Assembly: GCA_963383645.1 (NCBI GenBank) | Contig: OY726560.1 | Coordinates: forward strand, 66,767,823 to 66,831,822 | DNA length: 64,000 nucleotides | Direction: 5' to 3' | Origin: Muscardinus avellanarius | Taxonomy: Eukaryota > Chordata > Mammalia > Rodentia > Gliridae | In this document: piece by piece, positions 52,181 to 62,293 of the stretch | Position numbering within the stretch: position 1 is the first letter of the stretch | Layout of the letters: each line of letters opens with the position of its first letter | Program-made: the position numbers and the translations under genes | The notes under the pieces: model-generated | The model's input: only the letters and a program-made list of their open reading frames with translations | The model's database searches: none | Told to the model about the DNA's origin: nothing

Positions 52181-54095
52181 AAATTTGCAGAGGCTCTTTG
52201 GGTATTTCTATACCAAAAACCTGAAAAGGTCTGAAATACTCTCCTCCACCCTCTGAAAGGAACCTTGGGGGTTCCCATCCTCTGAAGCATTTGGGAGCAG
52301 CTGGTCAAGGGCTCGGCGACAGCTTCACTCTGGTGCACCACTGTCTGTTTCAGTCCCAGCAAGAACACTGTCCTCAAACTCAAGTGCCCCCTTAGGAGCG
52401 AGGAGCAGAAATAGCAACGGCGAGGGTGGAGCCCGCTTACTCTGAAGGGCTTTCTGTCCGGTGATCCTGTGACCAAAGATAATATTTGTTTATCTTGTAT
52501 GTTTAACTTGTGTCTTGTAATCCAGAGAACTGGAAAAAAAAAATGTGGAATTACAAGTAAGTTAGTGAACAAACTCAGTATAGGGTATAATTTCTGGGCC
52601 TGGGAAGGGCAGGAAGAACCAAATCAGCAGTTATGATAGAATGGATTTTTTTCTGCGCTCTCTCCAACCCCTCCAGGAGGATAATTTTACAATTAAAGTG
52701 CTGATTGCACAGCGGCTTTTGAAATAAACTTATGTCGCATTACTCATGGAAGCAACTGGATTTGAAATGCTCTCTTAGAACTCTAAAGTCTTGCATAGTT
52801 AAATGACCAAAAAAAAAAAAAGAAAAGAAAAGAAATAAAACAGAAAAGCTTTTCAGAGGCATTCAAAAGACTAGGAAGCCCAAGGCTACAGAAAATGGAG
52901 GATTGCAGATTTGACCGTTCTCCAATGAACAAAATATGATTCAAGAACTTCTACGCATGTACCAAGTATTGTAATAGAGAGCTGGGTGGCCAGAGGTCTT
53001 TGGGACCCCGGCGGGGAGGGGCACACGTGTAGATTCTTTAAGGATAAAAGCCAACCAGGCCCCTGGTGTACTGAGGAGGCTGAGGCCAGGGCTGCTGGAG
53101 CCCAGGGCTCTAAGGCCAGCTGAGCGAAGGAGTGAAACTCTACCTCCTAAGAGGGTGGGTGGGGGGTGAATAAAAGACCCAGAAACATTCCAGGGAGGAG
53201 AAACAGTGCGTTGTATCACTGCAGAGAATTTCTTCTCTGTGAGATGGGCTCTTCCTCTTTCTCTGCTGCCGGCTCCTCAGCTCAATAGTATTGAAGTCGA
53301 GCCAACAGCAAGTTAGCGAGCCAGCAGGGGCGCAAATTGATTATACAGTTAACTGTGGAAAAACTGGAATTCTTTATTAAGGGAAAATGCAATACAGTTA
53401 ATTTATGCTCCAGCGGAGACTTTTTCCCCCACGTGGCATTTTTCTCTGCTGCTTCTTTGACTTTGCTCCGAATCTGTAACTCGGCCAAAAAATGACAGAA
53501 GCTTTACTGATTTAAAAATAAGGCAGGTTTTGAGCTCACCCACCCCCCTTCCCCGTTGCATGATGATTTTTCCAGCTACAATTACTGTAACTCACTCATT
53601 ATAGAGGATAACATGGCAGGCAAACAGGCAAGAAAAAAAGTGTGGTAAAACAGTTGGCAGGATGTAAATTGAAAGTCTTTGCCATCTAACTTTAAACAGT
53701 ATTTTTAAAGAGCACCCATAATACAGCATTCAACGTCTCACACAAAATCTCTTAAGTAGTAGAAACATTTACTGAAGTTGTTAGCATAGCTAATGGACCC
53801 TAATAAGTAGAAGAAATCAGTCAAACCCTGAACTCCAAATTTGAAAGACAGAATCCAGCTTAGGCGCATCAATTTGGTGACTTTTTAAATATGAAGCTTT
53901 ATGCTAAGGTCCCCCCTTCAGAACTGGAAATAATGATAATGATTTACACACATACAGAAAGCTTTTCAAAAAATGAGCTACACATTTTGTCTTATTAATT
54001 CTTAAAATGACCGCAGGTTCAAAGATATTGCTAGGCTGCCTTTTATCTTGAGATAATTGTAGATTCCCACATAGCTGTAAGAAATAATGGAAGGA
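52181..54095. other. SINE-free block of about 1.9 kb
   Basis: Second-longest stretch without SINEs. Mixed composition with few simple repeats. AT-rich homeobox-like words (caattactgtaac, actcattatag) lie near 53580. No gene recognised; a reasonable place to look for conserved non-coding elements. Confidence 0.45.
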
Positions 54096-54282
54096 GCCGG
54101 GCGTGGTGGTGCACACCTGTAATCTCAGTTCTTGAGAGGCTGAGACAGGAGGATCACAGATTCACAGCCAGCCTCACCAACTTAGTGAGGCCCTGTTTCA
54201 AAATAAAAAATAAAAATTGGGCTTGGGAGGTAGCTCAAAGATAAAATGCCCTTGGGTTCAATCCCCAGCACCACAAAAAGAA
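54096..54282 (+). mobile_element. B1-ID SINE, shortened
   Basis: Starts 'gccgggcgtggtggtgc'; one of the 'cttagtgag' blocks is missing. TSD agaaataatRgaaRga on both sides. Confidence 0.9.
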
Positions 54283-54394
54283 AAGAAATAATAGAAAGAG
54301 TTCTCATATGCCTTTTGCCCAGTTTCCCTCAAAGGCATTATCTTGCAAACTCTATCACAAAATCACAACGAGGAAATTAATATCGATACAATCT

Positions 54395-54405
54395 ACGGAT
54401 TCATT

Positions 54406-54448
<43 letters not shown>

Positions 54449-54930
54449 ACTTAGTACAACACAATTTTATCACTTGTGCAGATTCATGCGACCACTACCA
54501 GTCAAGTTTCACAACAGTTTTCTCCCAAAGTCCCCTCGGGCTGCTTCTTTATAGTCACAGCAGCCTCCCTTCCACCCACTCCACCACCACTGCAACCACC
54601 AATCTATTTTCCACCTCTATAATTTTGTCATCTCAAGAATGTTATATAAATAGAATCTTGTAATATATAACCTTTTGAGGTCAGCTTTTTTACCCAACAT
54701 AATTTCTTTGAGATCCACCAGTCATACACATCAATAATTTGTCCCTTTTTATTGCTATGTAATATTCCATGATATTGATATACCACAGTTTGTTTATTCA
54801 GCTAGTGAAGGAGATTTGAATTATTTCCACTTTGAGATTATTGCAAATAAAACTACTACAAACATTTGTATACAGATTTTTGTGTGAACATAAATTTTCA
54901 TTTCTCTGGGATGAATGCCCAAGACAATTG

Positions 54931-54960
<30 letters not shown>
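54395..54960 (-). mobile_element. Old L1 fragment, interrupted by (GT)n
   Basis: 'tgttatataaatagaatc', 'ttttattgctatgtaatattccatgat', 'ataccacagtttgtttattca' and 'tttttgtgtgaacataaattttcatttc' follow an old L1 (L1M) 3' part in reverse complement. A (GT)n tract lies at 54411-54446. Confidence 0.85.

Positions 54961-54966
<6 letters not shown>
54935..54966. repeat. (TG)n microsatellite
   Basis: About 16 units at the end of the L1 fragment. Confidence 0.9.
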
Positions 54967-54968
<2 letters not shown>

Positions 54969-55079
54969 TGCCTGTATGAACTCAGAGTTATATGCAATTT
55001 ATCATGTGTTACATTTTATGTGACCACCACTACAGTCAAGGCATATATTAATATTTTAGCAATAAAAGTATAGTATCAA

Positions 55080-55300
55080 GCCGGGCGTGGTGGCACACGC
55101 TTGTAATCCCAGAATTCGGGAGGCTGAGACTGGAGGATCGTGGTTCGCAGACAGCCTCAGCTACTTGGTGAGGTCCTCTGCAACTCAGTGAGACCAGTTT
55201 CAAAATAAGGAATAAAAAATAGGGCAGGGGGTATAGCTCGGAGGCCGAATGCCCCTGGGTTCCATCCCCAGACCCGCAAAAAAAAAAAAAAAAAAAAAAA
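55080..55300 (+). mobile_element. B1-ID SINE, type III
   Basis: Starts 'gccgggcgtggtggcac'. Perfect 15-bp TSD aaaagtatagtatca at 55064-55078 and 55301-55315. Confidence 0.95.
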
Positions 55301-55752
55301 AAAAGTATAGTATCATGCATCTTAAGAGCAAATGTACTTGACCATTTGCTAATAATTCAATGTCTGTCCTTTAATTCAAATATTTCTTGAACATCAACTA
55401 CAGTGTTGACACTATGCCAGGCACCCTGCCAGTCAGGAAAAAAACAGAGCAGAGGCGCCCCACAACGTGAAAAGTGGAGCTATTGCTCAACACCTGTGGG
55501 CCTGAAGAGAGCCACGTAGCAGAAAATACACAGGTACCTAAGGATGCTACGGTGATGCTGAAAGTGGTCCACAGCTCAGAGGCGGTCAGAGCTGGCTGCC
55601 TGACCACAGTACCCTTTCCCCATCTCAAACTATATGAAGGATGCACTTTTAAGGGTGCTCAGAAAAAAGGGAAAAAAGTAAAACCTGTACCCCATAGGGG
55701 AGCCCATTCATTTATTCATATACAAAATTTTATTAAGCACCTACTGTGTGCC

Positions 55753-55755
<3 letters not shown>
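55301..55755. other. Unassigned stretch with faint old repeat
   Basis: 'cactatgccaggcaccc' and 'ttattaagcacctactgtgtgcc' recall MIR or L2 ends. No gene. Confidence 0.4.
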
Positions 55756-55803
<48 letters not shown>

Positions 55804-56236
55804 TACTGGGGATTAAACCCACAGGCAGTCTACCTCTGAGCTACATCCCCAGACCCAGATCTTTTAATGTTTTTGTTTTGTTTGGGTTTTTTGTTGTGGG
55901 TCTGGGGATGGAACCCAGGGGCATTTGACCTTCAAGCTACACTCCCTGACCTATCTTTGATTCTTTATTTTGAAACAGGGTCTCACTGAGTTGCGGAGGG
56001 CCTCACTAAGTAGCTGAGGCTGTCCGAGAACCGCGATCCTCTGGTCTCAGCCTCCCGAATGCTGGGATTACAAGTGTGCGCCGCCACGCCTTGCTTAATG
56101 TTTTTGTTTTTGAAACAGGGTCTCACAAAGTTGCTGAGAGTCTCACTACATTGCTGAGGCTGTTCTCAAACCTGCAATCCTTCTGTCTCGGCCTCCCAAG
56201 TACTGGGATTATAGGCCTGTGCCACCATGCCCAGCT
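55756..56236 (-). mobile_element. B1-ID SINE with (TG)n tail, split in the linker
   Basis: (TG)n 55756-55801, ID half to 'cagacccagatc', B1 half 56107-56236. The break point is duplicated (ttaatgtttttgtttt). Confidence 0.88.
55873..56093 (-). mobile_element. B1-ID SINE, type III, nested
   Basis: 'ttgtgggtctggggatgg' to 'gccgccacgccttgc'. TSD ttaatgtttttgtttt at about 55865 and 56096. Confidence 0.92.
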
Positions 56237-56402
56237 ATAGAAGTTATTTGAAGCTCTGGGAATTTGTAGCTGACTAGAACACTAGCCTGTCCTCAACAGG
56301 CTCAAAGTCTAGTGGAGAGCTCCATTGAGACTGGCCCTGTCTTTAAGGAATTCACAGCATGGTCACCCACTGAATGCACAATGATATAAGAGCCCCACAT
56401 AT

Positions 56403-56621
56403 GCCGGTCATGGTGGCACACGCTTGTAATCCCAGCGCTTGGGAGGCTGAAACAGGAGGATGGCACAGGTTCAAAGCCAGCCTCAGCTACTGAGTGAGGC
56501 TCTCAGCAACACAGTGAGACCCTGTTTCCAAATAAAGTATAAAATAGGTCTGGGAGTGTAGCCCAGAGGTAGAAAAGCCCCTGGGTTCCACCCCCAGTAC
56601 AACAACAACAACAACAACAAC
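56403..56621 (+). mobile_element. B1-ID SINE, type I, (AAC)n tail
   Basis: 'gccggtcatggtggcacac' start; the tail is (AAC)n. Confidence 0.92.
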
Positions 56622-57027
56622 AAGCTCCACAAAGTCTTGTGTTCTGGGTGGGATATACTATAAGAGCCGTGGCTGGAGCGGCATCTGGACCGGTTTGGGG
56701 GGTCACACAGCACAGAGGAGGGGCATCTTTAACAGAGAGCAAAAGCAAAGGCAAAAAAAAAAAAAAAAAATCTATGCTTTCAATTTAGGAAATGCTATGC
56801 TTTTTAGAAGAAGATTTTACAAACATGAGTTTGTCTGGGGAATCAGTCAACAGAGACACTGGAAGTGGCTCTGATCAGATGCTGTCACCTTCAATACCAG
56901 GCCTCCATTTGGCCTTTGGAGATCATGTAATGAAACATTAGTGACCCTTTGAACATGAGGCTATTATGATAAAAAGTTGTTTTAGAGCAATTGATCTAGC
57001 ACTGAGAAATGGATATTAAAGAGATGA
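56622..57027. other. Unassigned stretch
   Basis: No gene or known repeat recognised. Confidence 0.4.
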
Positions 57028-57060
57028 AGGAGCTGGGCCTGGTGACACCCACAATTAAAA
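57028..57060 (+). mobile_element. B1 5'-end fragment
   Basis: 'gagctgggcctggtgacacc' followed directly by A-rich sequence; the rest of the SINE is missing. Confidence 0.55.
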
Positions 57061-57115
57061 AAAAAAGATATGAGGACAAATTGCAATTCACAAACTTAAG
57101 TTTAAATAAATTTAT

Positions 57116-57338
57116 TTTTTTAAATTTATTTTTGGTGGTACTGGGGTGGAACCCAGGGGCTTTCTACCTCCGGGCTATACTCCCAGACCTATTTTTATAC
57201 CTTATTTGGAAACAGGGTCTCACTAAGTTGCTGGAGCCTCACTAAGTAGCTGAGGCTGGCTTCAAACCTCTGTGATCCTCCTGTCTCAGCTTCCCAAGTG
57301 CAGGGATTACAAGCGTGCGCCACCACACCCGGCAAATT
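57116..57338 (-). mobile_element. B1-ID SINE, type I
   Basis: TSD tttaaataaattta on both sides; ends 'ccaccacacccggc'. Confidence 0.92.
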
Positions 57339-57361
57339 TAAATAAATTTAAAAACAGATTA

Positions 57362-57483
57362 GGGTGTATTCATTTCGAGTCACCCCTCCATGCCAGTCTG
57401 GTATGGAGCTGTATTTCTATTTTCTGTATTTCTATCTTTCTAATAAACTTCTTTTAAAAAACAACAACAACAACAAAAAAAAA
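57362..57483 (+). mobile_element. GGGTGTATTC retrosequence, copy 2, stand-alone
   Basis: Same segment as 46573-46706 but without a SINE in front. It has its own TSD aaaacagattag at 57351-57362 and 57484-57495, an 'aataaa' signal and an (AAC)n/poly(A) tail, so it was retroposed alone. Confidence 0.8.
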
Positions 57484-57495
57484 AAAACAGATTAG

Positions 57496-58077
57496 TCTTG
57501 TTCATGAAAAAAAAAAAAAACTCTTTTGTGTTTTTAGGACCCTTAGAGCAGATCTACCTCATCAATCCTCCCAGAACACTAGAGGTACAAAGAGGTAAAT
57601 GATCTATGTAGGCCCTGAAGAAGTAATAGCTTGGGCTGAAGATGCAGCTCAGTGGTCGAGCCCTCACCTAGAACGCCTGAGGACCCAGGCTGGCCCCCAG
57701 CACCAAAGGAGGAGGAGAGAGAACAGGGGGGAGGAGGAACGGTTTAACTGGTCATCTCCCCGTCTTGGGTGCACTAAGCCCGGCATAACTGTGACTCTAA
57801 AGAGGTCTAAAGATAGCAGGACCACAGGACACGTTGAAATCATCCTCTGGCAGAGGGGACTGAAGTAAAGACTTCAGGGCACAGGAAACAGCCTTAGAAT
57901 GTAGGACTGCACCAACATTCTATCAAACGAAGGTCCCTTTGCTTAAGCAAACCAGACTTTGGAGCGGTTGGCAAGCATTACAAGAGAATAAACACTGCTT
58001 AGTGGCAAATTTTGACCCTCTATTTCACAATTAGGTATGTGTTATTTAAATTAGGAAAAATTTCTAACTCAAGAAAT
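57496..58077. other. Unassigned stretch with an ID element
   Basis: Apart from the ID at 57633-57708, no gene or repeat is recognised. Confidence 0.4.
57633..57708 (+). mobile_element. Stand-alone ID element
   Basis: 'gggctgaagatgcagctcagtggtcgagccctcacctag' with 'ggcccccagcacc' follows the ID/tRNA order, including the anticodon-loop region missing from the B1-ID dimers. Confidence 0.78.
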
Positions 58078-58164
58078 TTTCTTTCTTTCTTTTTTCTATT
58101 TTTTTATTTTTTTCTTTTTCTTTTCTTTTTCTTTTTCTTTTCTTTTTTTTTTTTTTTTTTTTTG
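58078..58164. repeat. Pyrimidine (CTTTT)n tract
   Basis: Mixed TTTC/TTTTC units ending in a pure T-run of about 22. Confidence 0.88.
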
Positions 58165-58449
58165 GCAAATGAAGGCTTTCTCAAGTTAATAATCCGCTAA
58201 GGAAGCCTAGCACTCAAAAGCAGCCTGTGAAAGGTTAACATAATGAAGGGGGACTGTTTTCATCTCCACTTAGGTTCAAACAAAGGTAAAAGTCAGGTTT
58301 GAGGTATGTTGCTTGAGGGATTTATGTGCATATACATCCAGGTAAGGACCAAGATAGTGAAGAAGAATGGGAAAACTGCTTAAGCCTAGAAATAAACTTC
58401 CATGTAGAAGAGCATACATGGAACCAGACCTAAATGTATGAGCTGAACC

Positions 58450-58715
58450 TGCATGTCTCAGCTTTAAAGAGAGTGTCAATCACCTGAGATCCTGTTAAAA
58501 TACAGATTCTGAGCCAGACCTGGCGGCACACGTTTGTAATCCCAGCATATGGGAGGCTGAAACTGGAGGATCGTGGTTCGTGGTTCCCAGACGGCCTCAG
58601 CTACTTAGTGAGGCCCACTGCAACTTAGTGACACCCTGTTTCAAAGTAAAGAATTAAAAAAATAAGGCAGGGGTGTAGTTTGGAGGTCGAATGCCTCTGG
58701 GTTCCATCCCTAGAT

Positions 58716-58768
<53 letters not shown>

Positions 58769-58850
58769 GCAGATTCTATTGCAGCGGGTCTGAGAGTATG
58801 CACTTTTTAACAGTTTCGAAGTGAGACAGTGCGGTGGTTCCTGTACAAGG
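58450..58850 (+). mobile_element. MER5-type hAT element, split by a SINE
   Basis: 'tcaatcacctgagatcctgttaaaatacagattct' on the left, 'ggtctgagagtatgcac..tttaacag' on the right follow MER5A. Confidence 0.6.
58513..58766 (+). mobile_element. B1-ID SINE, type III, with (CG/CA)n tail
   Basis: 'gccagacctggcggcacac' start; the tail is 'gcgtgcgcgcgcgc' then (CA)n. TSD atRcagattct on both sides. Confidence 0.92.
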
Positions 58851-58926
58851 AGCTATGGTTTTTCAAGGGATTCCTGGAACTTTTCTGGCTCTTAAGTCTT
58901 TTGCAATTTTTTTTTATTGCTTTTGG

Positions 58927-58928
58927 GA

Positions 58929-58962
<34 letters not shown>

Positions 58963-58990
58963 CATATGTGTGTGTGTGCGCGCGCGCGTG

Positions 58991-59036
<46 letters not shown>
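58927..59036. repeat. Alternating (TG)n/(CG)n tract
   Basis: About 110 bases of almost uninterrupted purine-pyrimidine alternation with two CG-rich cores. Confidence 0.93.
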
Positions 59037-59039
<3 letters not shown>

Positions 59040-59222
59040 GGAGATGGAATCTAAGGGCCTTCTACTCCTAGCTATACCCCCTACACTATTTTATTTTTTA
59101 TTTGGAAACAAGGTCTTGCTAAGATGCTGAGAGCCATACTAAATTGCTGAGGCTCTCGTCAAACCTGTGATCCTCCTGTCTCAGTCTCCCAAGTACTGGG
59201 ATTACAAGTGTAATCCAGCCAC
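59034..59222 (-). mobile_element. B1-ID SINE, old
   Basis: 'ttattggagatggaatctaagg' to 'gggattacaagtgtaatcc', with a decayed 5' end. Confidence 0.82.
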
Positions 59223-59257
59223 CAGGGCCCACCAGGGCCAGCTGAGTTTTCAGCAAT

Positions 59258-59705
59258 TGTTATGGCTTGAATATAGGATTCCCCCAAAATGCTAACATAC
59301 TGATGTTCAGTGATGATGGGATTCAATCGTGATTGTTATCATCTCTTCAGTGGATAAATTCCATTGTAATGGATGTATTGCATGGTGACCTGAGCAGGTG
59401 GAGTGTGGCTTGAGGGTGTGAGTTCCTGGAGTTGTGGGCTTAGAAACTGTACATGTGAAACTGGATCCTCTTGCTGGGTGGCTTTCTTGCTTCTGCTCTT
59501 AGTGACGTGAGAGCAGCCCATCCTCTCTTCCTCTCTCTCTCTCTCTCTCTTCCTTCTCTCTTCCCTGTCCCCTCTCTACCCTTCCCATCACCATGTCCTG
59601 AGCTCCTTCAACAAAACCTGGTTTGACTAGACTGAACTCCTGAAATCTCCAGAACTGTGAACAAATAAATCTTCCTTCTTTTAAGTTGCGTAGTCAGGTA
59701 TAAAT
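59258..59705 (+). mobile_element. Solo MaLR-type LTR
   Basis: Starts 'tgttatggcttgaatatagg', holds 'ggtggagtgtggcttgagg', a (TC)n run at 59522-59560 and 'aataaatcttcc' (about 59664). The direct repeat agcaat at 59252-59257 and 59706-59711 fits a TSD. Confidence 0.78.
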
Positions 59706-59727
59706 AGCAATGTTGCTCTTTTTTTCT

Positions 59728-59804
59728 TTTTCTTTTTTTTTTTTTTTTTTTGGTACTGGGGATAGAACCCAGGTCATTCTGCCTCCTAGCTACACTCCCA
59801 GCCT
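59728..59804 (-). mobile_element. ID half of a SINE
   Basis: Poly(T), 'ggtactggggatagaaccc', ends 'ctcccagcctcatttt'. Its B1 half is not identified. Confidence 0.72.
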
Positions 59805-59825
59805 CATTTTGTTTGTTTTTGTTAA

Positions 59826-60216
59826 ACTGGGGATTAAACCCAGGGGAACTTTACCTCTGAGCTACACCCCCAGCCCTATTTTATTTTTATTTGGAAATTG
59901 ATTCCATTTCCAGTCCCTTGCCCTGATGTTTGGTATCACATGGAGTTGAGAATTTAAACCAAATTCTAGTACTTAAAAAGAGAATCTAAATAGAAGAGAC
60001 CCTTTGTCCTAGCTTCTGGAAGTCAGTGTTTTTTAACTCCTACGTCAAGGTCCTTATTACAATTAATCTTTTTTTAGAAACAAATGTAACTTCAACAGCA
60101 ATGAGTCCTCACTAGTTGATGAGTCTCATTGTTTGCTGAGACTGTCCTCAACCTTGCAATCTTCCTGTCTCACCCTCCTAAGTACTGCAATTATGAACAT
60201 GCACCACCATGCGTGG
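59826..60216 (-). mobile_element. B1-ID SINE, split by a duplicated segment
   Basis: ID half 59826-59897 ('actggggattaaacccagg'..'tatttggaaa') and B1 half from about 60106 ('cctcactagttgatgagtc') to 60216. The space holds the segment 59898-60111. Confidence 0.75.
59898..60111 (+). repeat. Duplicated segment, copy 1 (inside a SINE)
   Basis: Collinear with 62574-62783 at roughly 85 percent by eye ('gtttggtatcacatggag', 'agagaatctaaatagaag', 'aaacaaatgtaacttcaa'). Confidence 0.88.
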
Positions 60217-60322
60217 CTCCTATTTTATTTTATTTTTTATTTGTTAGCAGTACTGGGGATTGAACCCATGAGCATTCTACCTCTGAGCTATACCTCCAAC
60301 CCTATTTTTTATTCTTTACTTT

Positions 60323-60508
60323 TTTTTTTTTTTTTTGGTGGTACTGGGGTTCCTGGAAGCCCTTCTACCTTCTGGCTACACTCCCAGACCTATTTTATTT
60401 TTAGAAACAGGGTCTCTTAAGCCAGAGCCGCTGGCTTCGAACCTGCGCGATCCTCCTGTCTCCGCCTCCCAAGCGCAGGGATTACAAGCGTGCGCCACCA
60501 CCCTAGTG
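60323..60508 (-). mobile_element. B1-ID SINE, type II, nested
   Basis: 'ggtggtactggggttcctgg'; TSD ttattctttacttt on both sides. The expected end 'cgcccggc' is changed to 'ccctagtg'. Confidence 0.9.
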
Positions 60509-60591
60509 TTTATTCTTTACTTTGAAACAGGGTTTCACTAAGTCGCTGATGGTCTTTCTGAGTTGTTGAGGCTGGCTTTGAACCTGCAATC

Positions 60592-61040
60592 TGTCGGGAA
60601 TCCAGCCCAACAACGGTGGGGTTTGGCGAGATGATGAGTACCGACGACTCGAACACAAACCCACGAGCCAGGAGTCAAGTCAAGCAAGATCTCATTTATT
60701 TCTCGCCAAGCAATCATAAATATACCACCAAACCATGAGGGGAATTCCCATGGGAAATAGCCTAGCCTATCCAGGATAAAGATCACTAGCACGTAGCTCA
60801 CAGCCAATCCCAGGCCAGTACATGAGCCATTCATGTGTGCGCAACCTCCTTTAAAAGGAAAAACTGCTCAGTCTCCCCACCTATAATGAATGGGGAAACC
60901 ACGCCTCCGTAGCTTCCTCCAGGGCCATCTTAGTCCCTTTTCTGATGAAACACTTTACTTAAAGTTTTGCCTTAGGCTGCAGGCCGCTCAGGCCGAGGGA
61001 GGCTGCATCTCCTTAGATGCTATATGGACACACCCCGTCC
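60592..61040 (-). mobile_element. Solo LTR, 449 bp, class II-like
   Basis: On the minus strand it ends 'ggattcccgaca'; the other end 'ggacgggg' has lost the TG. A perfect 6-bp TSD gcaatc lies at 60586-60591 and 61041-61046. The minus-strand reading shows 'ttttaaaagg', a CCAAT box (near 60804), 'aataaa' (60695-60700), then an R-U5-like end. Six-base TSDs are typical of class II (ERVK-like) elements. No internal viral sequence remains. Confidence 0.82.
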
Positions 61041-61105
61041 GCAATCCTCCTGTCTCAGCTTCCCCAGTACTGAGATTATAAGTGAGCGCCACCACACCCG
61101 GCTGG

Positions 61106-61524
61106 TAATATTGTTCTCTTGACACTGTCTTAATTTTGAGGTCCTGAGCACAAAGCATGTTGTGTCCCAAAGGCAGGGAGGACAGGAGGACAGAAGGCAG
61201 GCCCTCTGACCAGGTGAGGGGCTTTGAAACCCAATCAGAGTGTCATAACCTACATGAAGCTCAGGCACACCAAGGCCTCGTTGGAGCAGAGCGGTCAGGA
61301 TGCACACGGCAGAGAGCAGTGTCAAACTGCTGATGCCTCCAGCCTGGACACCATCCTCTGAGGCGGTGTCACCTCGTGATCCCTCTGTTATTGGTCTTGA
61401 AGCCCTAGGTTTACGGTATCCACTTTTTAGGTCTTGCTCCCTGCCAGATGGTGCACTGCTTGAGGGAAAGCCATACACAGTCAATATTTGCTAAATGGTT
61501 AAACGAATAAAGTATAATTTGTGC
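61106..61524. other. Unassigned stretch
   Basis: Frames of 64 and 154 codons on opposite strands have no recognised domain; the longer one starts inside a SINE. Nothing else seen. Confidence 0.4.
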
Positions 61525-61805
61525 TCTTTCCTCTCCTGAAATGCCTTCCCTTCCTTATCTGATTGGATCAAACTTTTGGAAGACTCCACTCAAGGGTCAG
61601 CTCTTCTCTGAAGTTTGCCTGTTCTCCCTCCTCACTGACCAGGCAGTGCAGGCCAGTGCCTTTCCTGGATGCCACCACCACACCCTGCACACGTCACCCT
61701 CTCTCTATCACCCATCTCTGAGCTCCTGCAGGGCAGGGACTATGTGTAATTTAGTTTTGACTCTCTAGCAATTAGCACAGTGCTGGCATCTAGCATTTCA
61801 TATAG
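61525..61805 (+). mobile_element. L2 3'-end fragment
   Basis: 'gaaatgccttcccttcct', 'actcaagggtcagctctt', 'ctctgaagtttgcctg', 'gagctcctgcagggcagggactatg' and 'agcacagtgctggcatctag' follow L2 order. Confidence 0.8.
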
Positions 61806-61830
61806 TGTAGCAAAATACATACAAAATAAA

Positions 61831-62054
61831 GCCGGGTGTGGTGGTGCACGCTTGTAATCCCAGCATTTGGGAGGCTGAGACCGGAGGATTGCGGTTCGCG
61901 GACAGCCTCAGCTACTTAGTGAGGCCCTCTGCAACTCAGTGAGACCCGGTTTCAAAATAAAGAATAAAAAATTGGGCAGAGGATATAGCTCGGAGGTCAA
62001 ATGCCTCTGGGTTCCATCCCCAGACCTGCAATTAAAAAAAAAAAAAAAAAAAAC
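61831..62054 (+). mobile_element. B1-ID SINE, type III
   Basis: 'gccgggtgtggtggtgc' start; TSD catacaaaata on both sides. Confidence 0.94.
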
Positions 62055-62076
62055 CATACAAAATAGAAGTTCAGGA

Positions 62077-62293
62077 GCCAGGTGTGGTGACACATACTTG
62101 TAATCCCAGTACTTGACAAGAGGCTGAGACAGGAGGATCATAGGTTCGAGGCCAGTCTCCGCTACTCAGTGAAGCCATCTGCAACTTAGTGAGACCATGT
62201 TTCAAGATAAAGAATAAAAAATAGGGCTAGGGGTGTAGCTCAGAGATAGAATGCCCCTGAGTTCAATCCCCAGAACTACAAAAAAAAAAAAAA
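62077..62293 (+). mobile_element. B1-ID SINE, type III/IV
   Basis: 'gccaggtgtggtgacac' start; ID half 'gggctaggggtgtagctcag'; short TSD agttca. Confidence 0.9.

Larger units (their letters stand above)
60248..61105 (-). mobile_element. B1-ID SINE carrying two later insertions
   Basis: ID half 60248-60316, B1 half 60509-60591 and 61041-61105. A type II SINE sits in the linker and a solo LTR in the B1 half. Confidence 0.85.

Noticed and set aside
57633..57708. tRNA-like gene
   Set aside because: Same reasoning: ID element with degraded stems.
61020..61484. 154-codon minus-strand frame
   Set aside because: Crosses the B1 end of a SINE and has no domain; not supported as a gene.
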